Below are positions 46,307 through 55,114 of a DNA stretch of 64,000 nucleotides, piece by piece; positions within the stretch are counted from its first letter, which is position 1; the number at the start of each line of letters is the position of its first letter. The position numbers were made by a program, and so were the translations under genes. The DNA is from Clostridium sp. CF012 (lineage in GTDB: Bacteria; Bacillota; Clostridia; Clostridiales; Clostridiaceae). The notes beneath the pieces are model-generated. The model made no database searches. It saw nothing but the letters and a program-made list of their open reading frames with translations, and was not told the origin of the DNA. The stretch lies in contig NZ_JAHLEF010000020.1 in the NCBI RefSeq assembly GCF_018861755.1, positions 1-64,000 on the forward strand, read 5' to 3'.

Positions 46307-46660
46307 ATGGGTGAAATTAAAGAGTCTAAAAACAAACTAACTGTTATAGTTGATGAAAAGTATTTCCGTATTGTCGTCGCTAATCCTATGGATGACTTTT
46401 TTATTGGTGCTATAAACTATTTAGTATATAAAGGGAAATCCTGTGAGTTTCTTGGTTTTAATGTATTGAATGGACACGTTGTATTAATTGACGGTATTAA
46501 ATATTGCACCAATGGCACAAACGTATTCACTGATTGGGGACTACTACATAGGGCGGAATTTTTAATAGTTGCAGATTTAGATCATGATTATAGAGAAAAC
46601 AGGTTTGAAAAAAGGACAAAAGAAATAATAGATATACTTTACAATAAAATATTTAAATAG
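46307..46660 (+). CDS. Hypothetical protein, 117 aa
   Basis: Soluble 117-residue protein that I do not recognise. It has a beta-rich start (KLTVIVDEKYFRIVVANPMDDF), a central FLGFNVLNGHVVLIDGIKYC and an acidic/basic helical end (DLDHDYRENRFEKRTKEIIDILYNKIF). ATG 46307 follows AAGGAGTGAAG. It lies in a patch of gene fragments and is followed within 15 bp by a fragment of the NHEJ ligase gene. Confidence 0.6.
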   Translation: MGEIKESKNKLTVIVDEKYFRIVVANPMDDFFIGAINYLVYKGKSCEFLGFNVLNGHVVLIDGIKYCTNGTNVFTDWGLLHRAEFLIVADLDHDYRENRFEKRTKEIIDILYNKIFK

Positions 46661-46672
46661 AATGTGGACCAA

Positions 46673-46753
46673 ATCAGCAAATGGTTACTTGAGGCGCCTG
46701 TATTTAAATATATGAGGGATGATAAATCACCTAAAGATTGTATCACAAAATAA
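46673..46753 (+). pseudogene. 3' fragment of an NHEJ DNA ligase gene
   Basis: About 80 bp match the end of the intact ligase gene (17623-17700). They cover NG(S/Y)LR, then VFK..RDDK and PKDCI.K followed by TAA and the same AATAATCCT. A one-base deletion in the fragment shifts frame between the two parts. The rest of the gene is absent. It is evidence of a lost second ligase copy or of a duplicated tail. Confidence 0.75.
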
Positions 46754-46767
46754 TCCTTTCAATAATA

Positions 46768-46806
46768 AAAATAAGACTCAGTATATTTCTATACTAAGCC
46801 TTATTT
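46768..46806. terminator. Terminator at the end of the long ABC/TVP38 operon
   Basis: Imperfect stem AAATAAGACTCAGTATA / TATACTAAGCCTTATTT. T-rich tail on the minus strand (TTATTTTTATTATT). It lies 46 bp after the ATPase stop at 46852. Confidence 0.7.
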
Positions 46807-46851
46807 CTAAATCAATTTAAAGTTATATTTATAATATTGTCCAAGTCATAG

Positions 46852-47619
46852 TTACCCTATTTCAATGATTCTATCAGAAAATATAATCCTTCCGTCCTCT
46901 AGAGTAGTAATTTCCCCTAGATACCCATCAATACAGTTTATCCCTGTTTTACTGTTTAAATTTCTTGTTTTATCTACAAGAGCTACTGTTCCTTCAAATA
47001 AAAAAGCAATAGTATCACTCATTGAGAAAGCGTCTTCTTTCTCATGGGTGATCATAATTATTGTTATACTAAACTTCTTTTGAATCTTCATTATATAAGC
47101 CTTAACATAATTTTTTAGATTATTGTCTAGGCCAGTAAAGGGCTCATCCAGCAAAAGCACCTTAGGATCTACAGCTAAAGCTCTCATTAATGCCACTAGC
47201 TGCTCCTGTCCTCCCGAGAGTTCATGAGGATATTTTTTCATATGCTCTTCCATATTAAAAAATTCCGTAAGAGAGTTCACCTTTTCTCTAATCCCTTCTT
47301 TAGTTACCTTCCTCATTTTAAGGCCAAACTCCACATTTTCTCTTATAGTCATATGTGGAAATAGTAGTTTAGCTTGATGTACCATGACTATATTTCTTTT
47401 TTCAATAGGTACATCATTTATAATATTACCATCTACTAAAACAGTGCCTCTTTTAGGAAGTAGAGCCCCTGTTATAATTTTAAAAATCGTAGTCTTTCCC
47501 ACTCCACTTGGACCTAAAATAGAAAAAAACTCACCATTTTCAATAATTAAATTTATATCTTTTAAGATTTTATTTTTTCCAATAGAAAAATCTATACCCT
47601 TTAATTCTATTTTACTCAT
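46852..47619 (-). CDS. ABC transporter ATP-binding protein, YnjD-like
   Basis: 255 aa. Walker A GPSGVGKTT, Q-loop MVHQAKLLFPHM, signature HELSGGQEQLVALMRAL, Walker B VLLLDEPFTGLD and H-loop MITHEKEDAF. It resembles importers of the PotA/YnjD group. It is the last gene of an operon with two permeases and a binding protein in the order expected for a YnjBCD-type importer. Substrate unknown. Confidence 0.9.
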   Translation of the reverse strand: MSKIELKGIDFSIGKNKILKDINLIIENGEFFSILGPSGVGKTTIFKIITGALLPKRGTVLVDGNIINDVPIEKRNIVMVHQAKLLFPHMTIRENVEFGLKMRKVTKEGIREKVNSLTEFFNMEEHMKKYPHELSGGQEQLVALMRALAVDPKVLLLDEPFTGLDNNLKNYVKAYIMKIQKKFSITIIMITHEKEDAFSMSDTIAFLFEGTVALVDKTRNLNSKTGINCIDGYLGEITTLEDGRIIFSDRIIEIG

Positions 47620-47628
47620 ATCTATACC

Positions 47629-48414
47629 TCATGATGAACTCTTCTTTCTTGCTATATTTTTACCGATTAATGATGTTAATATCATTACAACCACTCCATA
47701 GAATATATACATTAAGGTATATACTGCTGAAATGTTTCTATTAGAATTAGTTATATAAGGAGTCATAATCATAGAAAAATTAACATGGTTGTTATTACCA
47801 ATGAATAAATTAATAAAATATTGAGAATAAGAAATAATAAAAGCCATGACAAAGGATCCCATATATCCTTGAATATATATTGGTATATTTATATATTTGA
47901 AGGCTTGCCAGAAGGAGGCTCCTAGTCCTCTAGCTGTTAATTCCTCCTCTATACCCCAAACTGTATAATAGGAATAAGTCATTTTAAAAGCATAGGGCAG
48001 TGAAAAATAAATATGTAAAATCAAAAGTGCAAAAGTTGAAGAGAAGGGACTTTTCAAAAACAATTTATGGCTTCCTAAACATACACTTATTACTGGCAGT
48101 AGCATTGGTAAATAAAAAATGCTTTCTAAAGCAATCTTAGCTTTTAGATTTGTTGAAATCAAAAATCTGGATACCATTATACTGCTAATCGTGGCTACTA
48201 GTGCCACTTCCATGGAGAAAATCACTGATTTTATTCCAATATACCAATCCTCTGAAGTGAAAAAATACTGAAACCCAGCTAGGGTAAAGGAATTTGGTAA
48301 TATATCTGTAGCTCTCCAATTACTAAAAAAGGCCCAAATGACCATTGATAGAATTGGTAATATAAGAAAAGTGATAATTATAAATAATATTGCTCTATAA
48401 AAGAATTTCTTCAT
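47629..48414 (-). CDS. ABC importer permease, second YnjC-like half
   Basis: 261 aa, about six membrane helices. The coupling-helix (EAA) motif region is EEELTARGLGASFWQAFKYINIPIYIQGYMGS. Binding-protein-dependent importer permease. In E. coli YnjC the two permease halves are fused, whereas here they are separate genes sharing one base at 48414. Works with the upstream permease and the ATPase downstream. Confidence 0.87.
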   Translation of the reverse strand: MKKFFYRAILFIIITFLILPILSMVIWAFFSNWRATDILPNSFTLAGFQYFFTSEDWYIGIKSVIFSMEVALVATISSIMVSRFLISTNLKAKIALESIFYLPMLLPVISVCLGSHKLFLKSPFSSTFALLILHIYFSLPYAFKMTYSYYTVWGIEEELTARGLGASFWQAFKYINIPIYIQGYMGSFVMAFIISYSQYFINLFIGNNNHVNFSMIMTPYITNSNRNISAVYTLMYIFYGVVVMILTSLIGKNIARKKSSS

Positions 48415-49280
48415 TATAATATCTCCCCTTCTCCATGTCCCTTTATCATATTATAATATAAAAAACATAACACAATAGAAATTATAATCATAATCATATT
48501 TATAGCCATACCATAAATTCTATTAGATAGGTCAGAATTCAAATACGTCTTGTAGGCATATACTCCTATGGAAATAGGATTTGATGGTCCAAGATAATAA
48601 TATCCTTCATAGGTAAACATATTAAAGTTAAAAATTATTAGAAAGGAAGTTACTATGGACCTTTTTGCTAAGGGTAATAGGATTTTTAATATATATTTAA
48701 ATCTAGTGCAGCCTAAATTCTGAGCTACAAAGCTATAAGTTTTATCTGCTTTCATAAAAATTGGTGCCACACAAAAGGCTACAAAAGGCAATCCCTTGAA
48801 TATATTCAAAAGTATTACACCTACCCCATTGGAATTATAAATAAAATTAACATTAGCCTGTGAAATTCCTAGGGTGGAAATAATATGATATAGTAAGCCC
48901 TTATCGCTAAAGGTATTATAAATTAAGGTGGCTGCAGCTACATAGGATAGTAATACGGGTAATTTATATAGGAGACTCACAAAACTATTCGACCACCTTG
49001 ACAGGTAGTAGCCAGTGTAAACACCTAGAATAGTAGCTAATATTGCAGATATAAATCCTACTTTAGCACTAAAATATAGGCTTTTTAGGAAAACTGAATC
49101 TGTAAATAAATTCACATAATACTTAAATGTAAAATTATTAAAGGAAAGCTCAGGAATATATCCTAAGCTTTCTATAAAAGTATTTATAATAACATATACA
49201 GTAACTATAACTATTATTGATAATGCAGGTAAAATTAGTAATAGCCCTTGAATTCTTTTCTTTTGAACATTATTTATCAA
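48414..49280 (-). CDS. ABC importer permease, first YnjC-like half
   Basis: 288 aa, six membrane helices. N-terminal LLILPALSIIVIVTVYVIINTF, and the coupling motif region VAQNLGCTRFKYILKILLPLAKRSIVTS. It overlaps the binding-protein gene by 11 bp and the second permease by one base. Confidence 0.87.
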   Translation of the reverse strand: MINNVQKKRIQGLLLILPALSIIVIVTVYVIINTFIESLGYIPELSFNNFTFKYYVNLFTDSVFLKSLYFSAKVGFISAILATILGVYTGYYLSRWSNSFVSLLYKLPVLLSYVAAATLIYNTFSDKGLLYHIISTLGISQANVNFIYNSNGVGVILLNIFKGLPFVAFCVAPIFMKADKTYSFVAQNLGCTRFKYILKILLPLAKRSIVTSFLIIFNFNMFTYEGYYYLGPSNPISIGVYAYKTYLNSDLSNRIYGMAINMIMIIISIVLCFLYYNMIKGHGEGEIL

Positions 49281-50478
49281 AAAGAATCACGTCCTCCCAT
49301 ATCTTTTCGATTATAACTACTAAATCTGCTTTAAGCTCAGGCTTCTGATGCTTTGAAAGCTCTTCATATTTTAAAATTGAACTTTCATATTCCGCTGCTG
49401 GAGTTAGAGTTTTATCCAGGGCTGCTTGCTCCTCTGAGGATAATTTTTCATACTTTATTGATGGTAAGTCTGCCCACCCTTCTAAGTTTGCCTTAGATAT
49501 TTGCATTGCTGGTGATAGTGCAGCATTAATTACCTTCAAAGCCCCTTCAATATTTGGCGCGTTACCTGCTATTGCTAAATAATGGGTATTGAATGGTGTT
49601 CCTTTATCCCATACAGCAGTTTTAGTAGTTGAAGGCCAACTTTTACTTTTAACCATGCTTAAGGCTTTGTTTGCAGTATAATCCATTGTAATATCTATTT
49701 CTCCATCTTTATATAAGTTATCTAGTTGAGAGGAATCTGAAGGGTATACCTCTCCTTTTTTCCATAGATAAGGCTCAAGCTCCTTAAAATATTCTAAGGC
49801 TGGAGTAATAGCTTTCTTAACCGTATCGTAGTTAGGGTCTAAATCTTTTAACTTATCATAACCAACTATATCATATAATACTGTTCTAATGAAAGCTGAA
49901 CCCGAAAAATCACTAGCTTGAGGATATGTAAACCGCCCTGGGTTATTTAATACATACTCTTTAAGACTTTGTGAATTAGTAGGTATGGACTTAACCTTTT
50001 CACTATCATAGTTTAGTATAAATTGAGCAGTTCCAAAAGGTGCTTCATATCCCTCTGTAGCATAACCAAAATCAGTAATTGCCGAGGCTCCTTCTAAATC
50101 ATAATACTTTTTTGCATTTTCTAAAGTATTTAAAAATGGTCCATGTAAAAGATTATTTTTCTTTGCATAGTAAAAATTTTCACCATTAATCCAAATCACA
50201 TCAATTGATCCAGTTTTAGTTGAACTTTTTTCATCCGTAAGTTTTAATAAAATTTCATCAATATTCATTGGGACACGCTTAAGCGTTACATTATAATTTT
50301 CTTTTACATATTTACCTAATTCATTATCAATCCAAGAATTAACTCTTTCATTTCCACCCCAACCATAGAGAGTTACCGTTTTATTTTCCTTTGCCTTATT
50401 TCCACAACCTGAAAAAACAACCATGGAAATCATTAATGTAAAGACTAAAACAACCCATATTAGCTTCTTATTTTTCAT
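49270..50478 (-). CDS. Extracellular solute-binding lipoprotein, YnjB-like
   Basis: 402 aa. A lipoprotein signal (residues 1-25) ends in the lipobox VFSGC, with C25 as lipidated cysteine. The mature part reads VTLYGWGGNERVNSWIDNELG, WINGENFYYAKKNNLLHGPF and APFGTAQFILNYDSEKV, as in the YnjB group of periplasmic binding proteins. It delivers an unknown solute to the adjoining permeases. A 84-bp gap to the upstream TVP38 gene keeps it in the same operon. ATG 50478 follows AGGGGG. Confidence 0.88.
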   Translation of the reverse strand: MKNKKLIWVVLVFTLMISMVVFSGCGNKAKENKTVTLYGWGGNERVNSWIDNELGKYVKENYNVTLKRVPMNIDEILLKLTDEKSSTKTGSIDVIWINGENFYYAKKNNLLHGPFLNTLENAKKYYDLEGASAITDFGYATEGYEAPFGTAQFILNYDSEKVKSIPTNSQSLKEYVLNNPGRFTYPQASDFSGSAFIRTVLYDIVGYDKLKDLDPNYDTVKKAITPALEYFKELEPYLWKKGEVYPSDSSQLDNLYKDGEIDITMDYTANKALSMVKSKSWPSTTKTAVWDKGTPFNTHYLAIAGNAPNIEGALKVINAALSPAMQISKANLEGWADLPSIKYEKLSSEEQAALDKTLTPAAEYESSILKYEELSKHQKPELKADLVVIIEKIWEDVILFDK

Positions 50479-50561
50479 AATTACCCCCTAAAAACTTAAT
50501 AGACATAAATAATCTTTGTATTGCTGTGTATATCATTAAAATGTATTATCCTCAGCTTTTC

Positions 50562-51263
50562 TTATGTATTAGAGAATTCTTCAGTCTCATTTCCAAGAAA
50601 TTTTCTTCTAATGAAAAATCCAACTAGAGTTACCACCACTGCCAGTACTCCTGCAATGGAGAAATACTTCCATTTATCTTCACCTGCAGTAAGACCGGCA
50701 GCGCCAATTGTGAAAAATGATACTCCAGGAAACATAAATATAAAGGTATAGAATGTATACTTCCAAAAACCTATATCTGTAACTCCGTATGCAAAGTTTT
50801 GTAGATTATATGGAAAAATTGGCACCATTCTAGTAATCATAAGAACTAACAAATCACTCTTTCCATCCTTAGAAAATAATAATTTTTTTAATATCTTATT
50901 TTTTTCAAGCATTGGTTTAATTGAATCCTTTAAGAAAAATCTTCCCACTATAAAAGCAAGGGAGGCTCCAATTGTTGTTGCAATCAAACAAGAAAATATA
51001 CCAATACAAGGTCCAAACACCATTCCTGCAAAAACAGCAAAGGTAACCCCTGGAAGGGCCAAAGCGACGCACCCTATAATTGTTAGAATTATATAAATAC
51101 CCATGGCCAGTAGCATATTTTCTTCTACAGTATTCTTAAGAAAAGCTAAATTCTCTGTATTTCCTAAGTATTTAGAACATCCGAAATGTCTGTTTAATAT
51201 AAAAATCACAATAATACTTGCTACAAAGATAAATATTTTCACCTTATTTTTATTCTTATTCAC
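50562..51263 (-). CDS. TVP38/TMEM64-family (VTT domain) membrane protein, copy 2
   Basis: 233 aa. VTT domain with ALPGVTFAVFAGMVFGPCIGIFSCLIATTIGASLAFIVGRF and ITRMVPIFPYNLQNFAYGVT, five or six helices. In E. coli the homologues YdjX and YdjZ flank YdjY near YnjBCD. VTT proteins are linked to lipid scrambling or small-anion transport, and this one's role is unknown. The start is GTG 51263, five bases after GGAGG. A longer frame to 51383 has no ribosome site and overlaps the next gene. Confidence 0.85.
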   Translation of the reverse strand: MNKNKNKVKIFIFVASIIVIFILNRHFGCSKYLGNTENLAFLKNTVEENMLLAMGIYIILTIIGCVALALPGVTFAVFAGMVFGPCIGIFSCLIATTIGASLAFIVGRFFLKDSIKPMLEKNKILKKLLFSKDGKSDLLVLMITRMVPIFPYNLQNFAYGVTDIGFWKYTFYTFIFMFPGVSFFTIGAAGLTAGEDKWKYFSIAGVLAVVVTLVGFFIRRKFLGNETEEFSNT

Positions 51264-51351
51264 GTGCACCTCCGACCATATACCAATATAGTATAACAAT
51301 GACAGTGGCTCAAAATTTAGTTTTATACACTTAATTTTAAGCCAGTCAATT

Positions 51352-51753
51352 TTATTTATATTTTTTTTGTTTTGATTTATCAAAAATAATAATTAGAACA
51401 GCTCCTAAGATTATTATAATAATTAATACCCAATTGATTATTGAAAAGGGAATTTTATTCATATGAATTCCTTCCCGAATAATTGAAGCAGGCACTACCT
51501 TTAATCTTTGGAAACCGTAAAGTATAGTGGCATAAATTGTACAAATAAACAAATTAGCAGTGGTAAATATACCACTTAGCTTGATTTCTTTCCTTCTTGA
51601 AATTCTGATTAAAATTACAGATAAAAGGATGAATGTTGCAAAGAATATGTACCCTATATTTACCCGCATTTCAAGCCATTCACTTTTAAAACTTGTAATT
51701 GCAATTACAAGCGCCCATAAAAAACTATTATAAATAATATTTATATATTTCAT
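51352..51753 (-). CDS. Four-helix membrane protein, unknown
   Basis: 133 aa with four hydrophobic segments (about 8-22, 33-50, 65-82 and 105-125). A periplasm-facing loop of about 20 residues lies before the last helix (LKVVPASIIREGIHMNKIP) and the tail is lysine-rich. No family recognised. It lies between YdjY-like (14-bp gap) and the second TVP38 gene, so it belongs to the same system. Confidence 0.72.
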   Translation of the reverse strand: MKYINIIYNSFLWALVIAITSFKSEWLEMRVNIGYIFFATFILLSVILIRISRRKEIKLSGIFTTANLFICTIYATILYGFQRLKVVPASIIREGIHMNKIPFSIINWVLIIIIILGAVLIIIFDKSKQKKYK

Positions 51754-51767
51754 ATAACACCGTTCAA

Positions 51768-52424
51768 TTATTTAGCAAGACGAAAAGTAACTGTTACTAC
51801 AGTACCATCTTTTGGTAATACACTTTCATCACCATAGAATTTAACAACATCATTTTGCGTTGTTCCAGTTGGATATGCTGCATCACTTGTAATACCAGTT
51901 GCACAGCTATCTAAACAAAGTACACATCCAGTATTGTTTTTCTTAGCACTTTCAAGATTCCCACCAAAACGTAAATCCATTGGTTTTTCTACGCTTGCTT
52001 TGATAATATCCTCAAAAGGAATTTCTTTATCTTGTCCCTCCCAAGTAACTACGGCACTTAACTTGTCTCCATCAACGGCTACTCCTTTATCAGCGGATGC
52101 TTTCATATCTGCTGCTTTTAAGTTGTTTCCAGGTTTAGCTCCAATATCAAGTAATGCTTGATGGAATTCTTTTTCATCTGCCAGACCACGAAGAGCTGAT
52201 TTTTCGCCATTTGATCCTTTTGCAAAAACAACACCATGACGAGTTGCTTCTGTAAAATACTTACCATTTACTTCACAAAGCATTTTAATTTCCTTTGTCT
52301 CTTTGTTAACTACTAATACTTTTGCATCAGTTTTTGATGCTTCTGGTGTTGCTTTAGTACAAGCTGCAAGTGAGAGTATAAGTGAAGCTACTAATAAAAC
52401 CTTTAATATTTTTTTCATTGTCAT
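51768..52424 (-). CDS. YdjY-like lipoprotein with a cysteine motif
   Basis: 218 aa. Lipoprotein signal ending LSLAAC (C22), then a YdjY-type domain: KEIKMLCEVNGKYF, TRHGVVFAKGSNG and FHQALLDIGAKPGNN. The C-terminal part has CVLCLDSCATG, which spaces three cysteines as C-x2-C-x3-C and could bind a metal or cluster. In E. coli ydjY lies between two TVP38 genes, as here. Partner and reaction unknown. Confidence 0.82.
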   Translation of the reverse strand: MTMKKILKVLLVASLILSLAACTKATPEASKTDAKVLVVNKETKEIKMLCEVNGKYFTEATRHGVVFAKGSNGEKSALRGLADEKEFHQALLDIGAKPGNNLKAADMKASADKGVAVDGDKLSAVVTWEGQDKEIPFEDIIKASVEKPMDLRFGGNLESAKKNNTGCVLCLDSCATGITSDAAYPTGTTQNDVVKFYGDESVLPKDGTVVTVTFRLAK

Positions 52425-52479
52425 AATTATTAAGTCTCCTTTTAATTTATATTTTTTTTATAAACATCTGTAAAACAGA

Positions 52480-53202
52480 TTATCTATTTTCACTTAATTT
52501 TTTCTTTTGCTTTTCTACATAAATTTGCCTAAACAATATAACTAACGCTGATAGTGCAAATAAACATAATAAGCCTGTTACAAATAATTTTGCTCCTCCA
52601 GTTAACATACTTCCTACATAGGAGTAAATAATTGTTGCAGGTAATTGACCTATACCTGTTGCAATAAAGAATGAACCAAATGACATAGAAGTTAATCCTG
52701 CTGCATAACTTACAATGTCAAAAGAAATAAAGGGTAATAATCTGGCAATCAAGATACTTATTTTACCATGCTTCATAAAAAATTTATCAATTTGTTCCAG
52801 CCCTGTTTTGCTTGTTAATTTGATTACAACATCTCGCCCTAAAATCCTAGCGATATAAAAACAAACTACTGCTCCTGCCATGGCACTAGTCCATGAAAGA
52901 AGTGCTCCTTGCCACCAACCAAATAGGTTTGCATTAGCAAAGGTAATTAAGAAAGCCGGTAGTGGTGCAGCTATAGATTGGAATATCATTAATAAGAAAG
53001 AAATAACTGCCGCATAAGCTCCATAGGAGGCTACAAATGCACTAACAAGCGTAAAATCTCCACTTGCAAACATTTTAAAGATAGTATTAAACGATTCCTT
53101 TATAGCTGGGACAAATAAATAACTTAAAACTAAAACTAGAAGTAGTAGGATTATTATAATCTTACTAATCAAACCCTTTTTCTTATTAGGTGTGTTTTCC
53201 AT
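52480..53202 (-). CDS. TVP38/TMEM64-family (VTT domain) membrane protein, copy 1
   Basis: 240 aa. VTT domain with FQSIAAPLPAFLITFANANLFGWWQGALLSWTSAMAGAVVCFYIARILGRD and IARLLPFISFDIVSYAAGLTSMSFGSFF. Paired with a second TVP38 gene across YdjY, as in the E. coli ydjX-ydjY-ydjZ order. It is 12 bp after the ABC ATPase. Confidence 0.88.
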   Translation of the reverse strand: MENTPNKKKGLISKIIIILLLLVLVLSYLFVPAIKESFNTIFKMFASGDFTLVSAFVASYGAYAAVISFLLMIFQSIAAPLPAFLITFANANLFGWWQGALLSWTSAMAGAVVCFYIARILGRDVVIKLTSKTGLEQIDKFFMKHGKISILIARLLPFISFDIVSYAAGLTSMSFGSFFIATGIGQLPATIIYSYVGSMLTGGAKLFVTGLLCLFALSALVILFRQIYVEKQKKKLSENR

Positions 53203-53213
53203 TTTCTTCCCCC

Positions 53214-53894
53214 TTAATTTAATATTATAATCTTCTGTTTTAAAATTCCTTTTTCCATTTCATAGGTTTTTTGTGTGTAATCTAAAAATCCAATATTATG
53301 TGTACTTATAAAAATTGTTGTTCCTTTAGAATTAATTTCTTTAAAGAATTTCATAACCATTTTTGAGTTTTCAGGATCTAAATTACTTGTAGGTTCGTCT
53401 GCTATAAGTATTTTGGGATTATTTATTAATCCTCGTATAATCGAAACTCTTCTTAATTCACCTCCTGAAAGCCTGGCCGGATATTCCTCTTCCATTCCTT
53501 TCAGTCCCACCTCCTCTAATAGCTCCATTGCCCTAGCTTTAACTGTTTTTTTTCTAGGTGATAAATATGCAGGCATACATATATTATCTAGAATTGTAAA
53601 GTTCGATAATAAATTTTGTCCCTGCAATACATATCCTATTGTTTCATTTCTTAGAAGGGCTAATTCATTTTTACTTTTTTCCAAAATATCACTTCCAGCA
53701 ATGAAAATCTTCCCTGATGTAGGTGTAAGTAGCCCAGCTACCATATTAAGCAAAGTGCTTTTTCCACAACCAGAGGGACCCACTATACATGCAAACTCCC
53801 CCTCTGAAATTGAAAAATTCACATCCTTTACCGCTAAGAATATTTCATTTTTTCTTTTATATTCCTTATTTAGGTTTTTTATTTCTAAAATCAT
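53214..53894 (-). CDS. MacB/LolD-type ABC ATP-binding protein
   Basis: 226 aa. Walker A GPSGCGKST, VLQGQNLLSNFTILDNI, signature ARLSGGELRRVSIIRGL, Walker B ILIADEPTSNLD and STHNIGFLD. This is the MacB/LolD/FtsE group that drives FtsX-like permeases. Its ATG overlaps the permease stop at 53894. Confidence 0.92.
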   Translation of the reverse strand: MILEIKNLNKEYKRKNEIFLAVKDVNFSISEGEFACIVGPSGCGKSTLLNMVAGLLTPTSGKIFIAGSDILEKSKNELALLRNETIGYVLQGQNLLSNFTILDNICMPAYLSPRKKTVKARAMELLEEVGLKGMEEEYPARLSGGELRRVSIIRGLINNPKILIADEPTSNLDPENSKMVMKFFKEINSKGTTIFISTHNIGFLDYTQKTYEMEKGILKQKIIILN

Positions 53895-55108
53895 TATTCA
53901 TTCTCCCTTATGAGCACATAAGGCTCTTCTTTACTTATTTTATAGGCAGAATAAAAAGATGCTACAAAACCTGTTAGCACAGATACCAGCATGCATTTAC
54001 TAGATACCAATAATACCTCTGAAAAGGTCATTTCGAAATATGGAATTCCAAAACTCATACCAATGAAATTTCTAAATAATAATAGTAATCCTTCTGATAC
54101 CAAAACCCCGAGGACTCCTCCAATGACACTAATAATCATTGCTTCAATTATTATCATAGAAAAAATTTGTCTACCATTGGCACCTAATGTATATAGAATT
54201 CCAAATTCTCGTTTTCTTTCATTAATAGTAATAGTAAAAATACTGATTAAGGCCATAGCCGTAGCTATAAATAATATTACAATTAGTACGCCACTATAAG
54301 ATGTAAACTTTTTAAGTTCTGTAGCTATTCCACTAAAAAGGCTATTTGCTGTATATACTGCAATATCATCACCATCATATAAATGTTGAATTTCAACAGC
54401 TAATTTATCAGGAGAATACCCTTCATCTGCGTCTATGGCTATCATAGATATTAGATTTTTACTATTATCTAATTTTAAGTTATCATTGGCACTCTTAGAA
54501 TTTGTAAGCTCAAAGACAGTATCGAAGCTCATAAATACAGAATTATCATATCCCATTGCAGTTTTTGAAAGCTTAGCTACAACCTGAAATTCTGTATTAT
54601 AAAAAGTAACTTTTTCCCCTACTTTCGCAGTAACCTCATGACCAACTACAACCTGTCCTTTTTTTAATTCTAGGTCTCCTTGAGTTTTTAACCAGGGCTC
54701 TATAACAAAATCAGTTTCTGGATCAATAGCAATTAATTGTACTGCCGTATCGCAACAGGCTGCTTCCAATGTAGCTAAATACAGCTGTGGTGAAATTTTA
54801 TTTACCCCTTTTACTCCTTGTAATTTGTTTAGCCACTGACGCTGAAAATATATTGTGCAAGGTTTTCCCATAAATAATGAATCCTGTAGCTCTTCCGAAT
54901 TCTTATCTGGAACAACAATGACCTCAGCTCCCATTCTATCGGTTGTATTTATAATTCCTCTTTCCATATTCACCATTAACATAGTGGTAAAAAACAATGC
55001 AAAAGTCTGCAAAAATACAAAAAATATCATAAACCCATTACGAAAGGCTCTATGTTTTATATTCTGCAGGGAGATGGACAAAATATTTAATCCCTTGTGT
55101 GTTTTCAT
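53894..55108 (-). CDS. FtsX/MacB-like ABC permease
   Basis: 404 aa. One N-terminal helix (about 24-46), a large extracytoplasmic domain (50-265) with VIVVPDKNSEELQDSLFMGKP and LATLEAACCDTAVQLIAIDP, then three C-terminal helices with the FtsX core (MALISIFTITINERKREFGILYTLGANGRQIFSMI). The vicinal Cys pair in EAACCD is unusual for the family and could bind metal or form a redox pair. Mechanotransmission rather than classic import is likely. Operonic with DUF4418 (6-bp gap). Confidence 0.88.
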   Translation of the reverse strand: MKTHKGLNILSISLQNIKHRAFRNGFMIFFVFLQTFALFFTTMLMVNMERGIINTTDRMGAEVIVVPDKNSEELQDSLFMGKPCTIYFQRQWLNKLQGVKGVNKISPQLYLATLEAACCDTAVQLIAIDPETDFVIEPWLKTQGDLELKKGQVVVGHEVTAKVGEKVTFYNTEFQVVAKLSKTAMGYDNSVFMSFDTVFELTNSKSANDNLKLDNSKNLISMIAIDADEGYSPDKLAVEIQHLYDGDDIAVYTANSLFSGIATELKKFTSYSGVLIVILFIATAMALISIFTITINERKREFGILYTLGANGRQIFSMIIIEAMIISVIGGVLGVLVSEGLLLLFRNFIGMSFGIPYFEMTFSEVLLVSSKCMLVSVLTGFVASFYSAYKISKEEPYVLIRENE

Positions 55109-55114
55109 TTTATT

